A DNA stretch of 64,000 nucleotides from Callipepla californica brunnescens (taxonomy: Eukaryota > Chordata > Aves > Galliformes > Odontophoridae): the NCBI GenBank assembly GCA_023055505.1, contig JALIRH010000001.1:97185034-97249033 (forward strand), given 5' to 3'. This document shows positions 59,646 to 64,000 of the stretch, piece after piece. Below the pieces are notes generated by a model that was given only the letters and a program-made list of their open reading frames with translations, did not search any database and had not been told where the DNA came from. A program made the position numbers and the translations under genes. Position 1 is the stretch's first letter, and each line of letters starts with the position of its first letter.

Positions 59646-61879
59646 ACATCAACAAGTGCTTTATTCCAACGAGAAAAAAATCAATACATAAAAATGTAAA
59701 AGCAAAATAAATGAAAGCCAGTTTTGAAGTTCTTCATGACAACTTCCACCTATTGCATGAAAAGATAAAGTGAAGTTAATTTCTACAGCATGACACTTCT
59801 GATTGTTCTTGATGTTGTTTTCTTTTTTTTTTTCCAAAATTATGACAAGCTGTTTTCTGTAGGAAACCTGAAGTAATTGACCTTTTCTTTGCACTTCATA
59901 GTGATGGAGGATTGGGAGAAGCATCAAAGTCTCTTTTTTTTCTTCTCAACAGGAAAAACTAGTTAAGAGTATAAGAGAGCAGTGAAATTGCATGCCAGTG
60001 GTGTAAATGATGTCAGCTGAACGAGCGGGCTTTAATAAGCAGATGATTTAGTTCTCTTCAGAGTTGATGTAAATTCAGGCTAGCCCTGGAAAAAGAGGAA
60101 AATAGACAGATTTTTTTCAAAAATAAATAAAAAATAAGCATTAAGTTATCATAAAGGAGATTAAGATCTCAGAAAGTGTTGTCTGGTAGAATTGGCAGCA
60201 TTTAGTAGCTTCACAGGGAAAACACCTGCCAGCAGTTGTTGGTTCACTCTAGTAGGCAGCAAAGCAGCACACAGCTGCTTGCTTTTTACCCCATCTCTGG
60301 TGAGATGAAGGAACAGGAAAGGAAGAGTGAAAGTGAAAAGCCAAACTAAAATCTTGTAGTTTGAAAGAATTGCTTAATTAATGAAGGAAAAGTGGAAGAA
60401 GAGAGAAAAAAGAGAGGCAAAGGCAGCGACTCACCACCTCCAGCAGGTGACCAATGCTCAGCTAATACCCGAGCAAAAGATAACTAACTTCCATAAAAAC
60501 CGTATTTGCACTTATCATTGCTGATCACTTTGTTATGTGACATGAAATGTTTCTTTGGTTACTTAGAGTCATCTGTGTAGTTATGTCCCCTCCTGAACTC
60601 TTGAGTGTTCCAGTATCTTTTTGGTGGGAGTGTAGGCATGTAGAGTGAGAAACAAAAATAGCCTTGATTATATGCAAGACCGTTTGCCCAGCTACGTTCA
60701 TTGTGATTTAACCCCAGTAGTTTGTTAAGTCACTGTATCACTCCCTTTTCTCAACAGAAGGACAAAATGTAATGGAAGTAACTAATATGTTGAGCTAACA
60801 GCAGGATTACAATTACCGTCAGAGGTAAAACACACTTAGTGAAGAGGATAATCATGTAATTTGTTGCAAGTTGATAACAGTAGAGAGAAGTGAGAATTAA
60901 GACTTTAAAATGCCTTCCTACCCTTATAATTCCTCCTCCTAAACTGTGCAGTGAAATGGGGCTGTGCCCAATCCATTATGGTTCATCTCTGGCGCTCCTT
61001 CATCCTGACTCTCTTCTCTTGCTCCAGCATGGGGCCCCTCTCATAGGATGCTGTCCTTCCTAAGTTGATCCTCTGTGGGCTTTCCACAGGCTGCAGTTCT
61101 GACCAAGAGTCTGCTCTGTCATGGACTGTGATGTGCCACCCCTACAGTTCCCCACTGTCAAAGCCCTGCCATTCAAATCATAACGTCCAGCATACATTTG
61201 TGTGTTATCAGCAGTTTTTGGTTCCAGATCTAAACACAGCATCTTGTGAGCTGCTTTGAAGAAAATCAATCCCTACCACACTCAGTACAGGAATGAAGTA
61301 GAATTTGACAGGGGAATGATGAAATTAACCTTTTTGGTTCATTTTGAAACAGCATTTCCAATGATTCTAGAGTGCTTTCCCCTTATTAAATGATATTTTA
61401 GATTGCCTGCACCAATGATGTTTGGAAAAGTCTTGTTAAAGGTGTTGTATGCATTGTCTGCATAGATCCATCTGTACAAAGCAGCTTCTGTTTGTTGTGT
61501 GTAAGCACTTTTGGCAGGCATTACTAAGTATACACTTGGGTGTTGGTTGTAGTCAAGAAAGCATGTGGATTGATTCAAGTGATAGGTTTGCCTTTGTAGG
61601 ACCATACATTCTTACTAGCTTTGCAAAGTATTGTAGTTTTTATTACGTTAACTTCCATACAGATCTGCTTTTTTTCCCTGTGTTTGCTGATCCAGATGGT
61701 GAGCAGATGAAAAGCTCAGTATGTCTCTACTTGGAAACATAATCAGAAACATGGCATGGCACCAGGAAAATGATAAACACCAGATTAGAAAAAACATACT
61801 TCTACGGTGTATAAGTACAGTTGCCTCTTTATCTGCAGTCTCATTTTACTTTAGTATGTAAACAATGAGAATCACACTA
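59646..61879. other. Intron 1 sequence without recognised features
   Basis: About 2.2 kb. Frames of up to 97 codons at 61.3-61.7 kb occur on both strands over the same bases and show no domain. No repeat was identified with confidence. Confidence 0.55.
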
Positions 61880-63480
61880 TAGTTGAATTTGGAAGAGACT
61901 TCAGTGGGCTAATTCAGTGTTTCTGCTCGCAGTAGTTTCTTTGTGTAAAGATACCTTCCAGTCAGTTGGTTGTCAGTATGTACAGATGCATGGGGTTACT
62001 ACTCAGACATAGGATTTTGCATTTCCCTTTGTTAAATTGGGTAATGTTCCTGTTGTCCCATTTCATTGTCCAGGTAAGGTCTTTCTGAAATTGGCATGAT
62101 CATATAGTGTAATGACGACTTCTCCAGTTAACTATCCTGAAGGTGGACTTTGTCCTGTCATTCATAGCACCGAGCCCAGCAATTTAGTCAGTCTTAAGTC
62201 CACATTTATCTAGCTTGTACTTCAGCAGTGTGTGTAAGGATGTTGTGACTGAGAGTGCCAAAAGCCTTAATGATACTGAGATAGACAGTATTCATTGCTC
62301 TCCTGTTACCTGCTAAGGCAGCCTTTTCAATGCTACACTTCCGTCAAGTGTGATTTCCTCTCCATAAATGCAGGCTGACTGCTCTGTCACTTTCTTGTCC
62401 TTTCTGTGTTAATTTCCAAGATAATTTGTTCTATCACCTTTCCAGGTGATGATAAATGTGAAGTTTCCAAGGTCCTCTGTCTTTCCCTTAGTGAAGACGG
62501 GAGGAATGTTTGTTTTCTTCTCAGAATCCTATACCAATTGCTATGACCTTTCAGAAAATTGTTAACAGTGGTGTTTGAGTATCATCAGCTAAGTTCCTCA
62601 GCATTTGCAGGGACATACATGCAGTTGATTTAATTTTTTCCTAACCTGAGCATTCTGCAGTACGGATACATTGTCCTTACTCAGACTTCTCCTGTGGGCA
62701 TCTGATTGCTGAAGACTAATCTTACTGTAAGTAATGGAGGTGACCAGAGTTCTTTGGTTCTTTACCTTGTTCAGCACTGGGCTCACATATTTCTTGATTT
62801 TCTTTTTGCGACTTGTTCTCCTTGTCTTTTATATCTCATGCCAGAGTCAGCTCTAAGTGGACTTTGTCTTATATGAAACTGTTCCATAACACTCAGACTG
62901 TGTCTTTGTATTCCTCCTGAACGACTTGATGCTGCTTCCATCTCTTGTACTCTTCCTTTTTATACTTGATTTTTTCAGGGGACTCTTCGTACATTGATAT
63001 GTATCTCCTGTCATCTCTGCTTGAGTTCCTGCATGTATTAGCAGACTGTTATTGAAAATGAATTCTCCTGTGCCTTTCTCTGGGAGAATGTACCCCCATA
63101 AGTTTCTTCAAAGCAAGCCTCTGAATAGGCCAATGTCTGTTCTTTTGGTATTTAGGGTTGTGATTCTGCTTTTGCCTTGTTCTCTTATCTCAGGATGCTG
63201 AACAGCACTGTCATTGTTGCTACAGCCACAGATGCATCCAGCTGGTTCTTCCTTGTTTAAATGCCAAGTCCAGCAGAATGCCTTCCCTAATTGACTCCTC
63301 AGTCATCTGTGTCACGCATCTGTACACTCCAGAAACCTTGTGCATTGCTTGTGCCCTGCTCTGTTGCCCTTCCAGCAGATGGTTAACATCCCCCATAAGG
63401 ATCAAGGTCTGCAAATGTGAGGTCTCTTGTACTCCTCGTCAACTTCTTCCTGTTTAGGCTGTGAGTAGCTAACATCTGAT
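61880..63480 (-). mobile_element. Older CR1 LINE with endonuclease and reverse transcriptase remnants
   Basis: Read on the minus strand the element starts with an endonuclease-domain remnant: 63414-63220 is open and encodes LILMGDVNHLLEGQQSRAQA, then a TEESIREGILLDLAF block, matching the CR1 GDFNHP and LLDL motifs. The middle (62,640-63,200) is strongly diverged. The reverse transcriptase side is visible at 62,100-62,460 (antisense gccaaaagccttaatgatac and aatgcaggctgactgctctg). The copy thins out near 61,880 without a clean 3' terminus. It is shorter than an intact element over this span, so there are internal deletions. Orientation is opposite to the host gene. Confidence 0.75.
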
Positions 63481-64000
63481 GTTGTATTGGTCTGCACTGA
63501 GTCTAACCCTTAAACTCTCAACTGGCTCATTGTCAGCTGTTTCATCTTTTGTCTAGATCATGAAAATGACATTATGTTGTGTTATGCAACAATGATACTT
63601 GATGTTGTGGTGAAGTTTTAATGTGGGACGATAAAGAAAAACTGTCAAGCTACACAATAGAAATGTGAAAATTATACTGTGTTAACAACTTCTTGAGGTA
63701 TCATTTATACCTTACAGAAACTAGAAGATTAACAAAGTCATTGCCTTTTTTGGTAATCATTTTGTGTTGATGCAGCTTGGTTTCTCAAAATAATCTCTTC
63801 CTCTTGTAGTATATTTCAGTTCTGCAGTGGTGACTTAATAGTACGATGCTTCTGTGTGTTACTGGGTGTCTGCAAAGACAGGTATTTTGAGAAATGTCTT
63901 GACAGTCAGATGTTGTAACGTGCTTATTTAAAAAAGAAAATCACGGAGGCATCTAGGCTTCTTACAAATCCAGTGCCGTTCTGACAACTTTTGAGGTAGA
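63481..64000. other. Intron 1 sequence at the window edge
   Basis: About 520 bp of AT-rich sequence with no recognised exon or repeat. The gene continues beyond the window. Confidence 0.5.

Noticed and set aside
61339..61742. Overlapping frames of 88 and 97 codons on opposite strands
   Set aside because: Both strands are open over the same bases and neither shows a domain, which points to chance.

Overview
The window is vertebrate, almost certainly avian, nuclear DNA, and a galliform (chicken-like) genome is the best fit. The reasons are AT-rich non-coding sequence with no bacterial-style genes, many CR1 LINE fragments with the typical 3' ends, ERVL-type solo LTRs of the bird kind, and one Galluhop-like mariner remnant. 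I see no tRNA, rRNA, CRISPR array or intact viral gene.

Layout. Positions 1-48,900 are gene-poor and AT-rich. The recognisable content is CR1 fragments on both strands (about 0.2, 8.0, 16.7-17.1, 20.6-21.0, 25.3-26.0, 31.6-33.4, 40.4, 44.1, 44.8-46.1 and 47.7-48.0 kb) and three solo LTRs (8.0-8.5, 21.95-22.53 and 45.09-45.81 kb). Two nests are clear. A young sense CR1 sits inside an older antisense CR1 (31.6-33.4 kb), and a 726-bp solo LTR with a 6-bp target duplication sits inside another CR1 (44.8-46.1 kb). The rest is unique AT-rich sequence with short chance reading frames. Two exon-like stretches on the minus strand (0.5-1.5 kb) are weak gene candidates.

Positions 49.6-50.9 kb form a strong CpG island holding the first coding exon of a plus-strand gene that I do not recognise. 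The exon ends at a consensus splice donor at 50,435/50,436. An NRF1-type site, GC boxes, a consensus CTCF core and a G-quadruplex motif that ends at a candidate ATG mark the promoter and 5' UTR. A 517-bp Galluhop-like mariner remnant lies about 200 bp upstream of the island.

Positions 50.4-64.0 kb are read as intron 1 of that gene. They hold three sense CR1 fragments (55.3-57.0, 58.0-58.4 and 59.6 kb) and one older antisense CR1 (61.9-63.5 kb) that retains an endonuclease-domain remnant. No second exon was recognised, so the intron appears to exceed 13.5 kb. The window shows no operon-like cooperation between genes. The most distinctive parts are the promoter architecture and the datable transposon nests.
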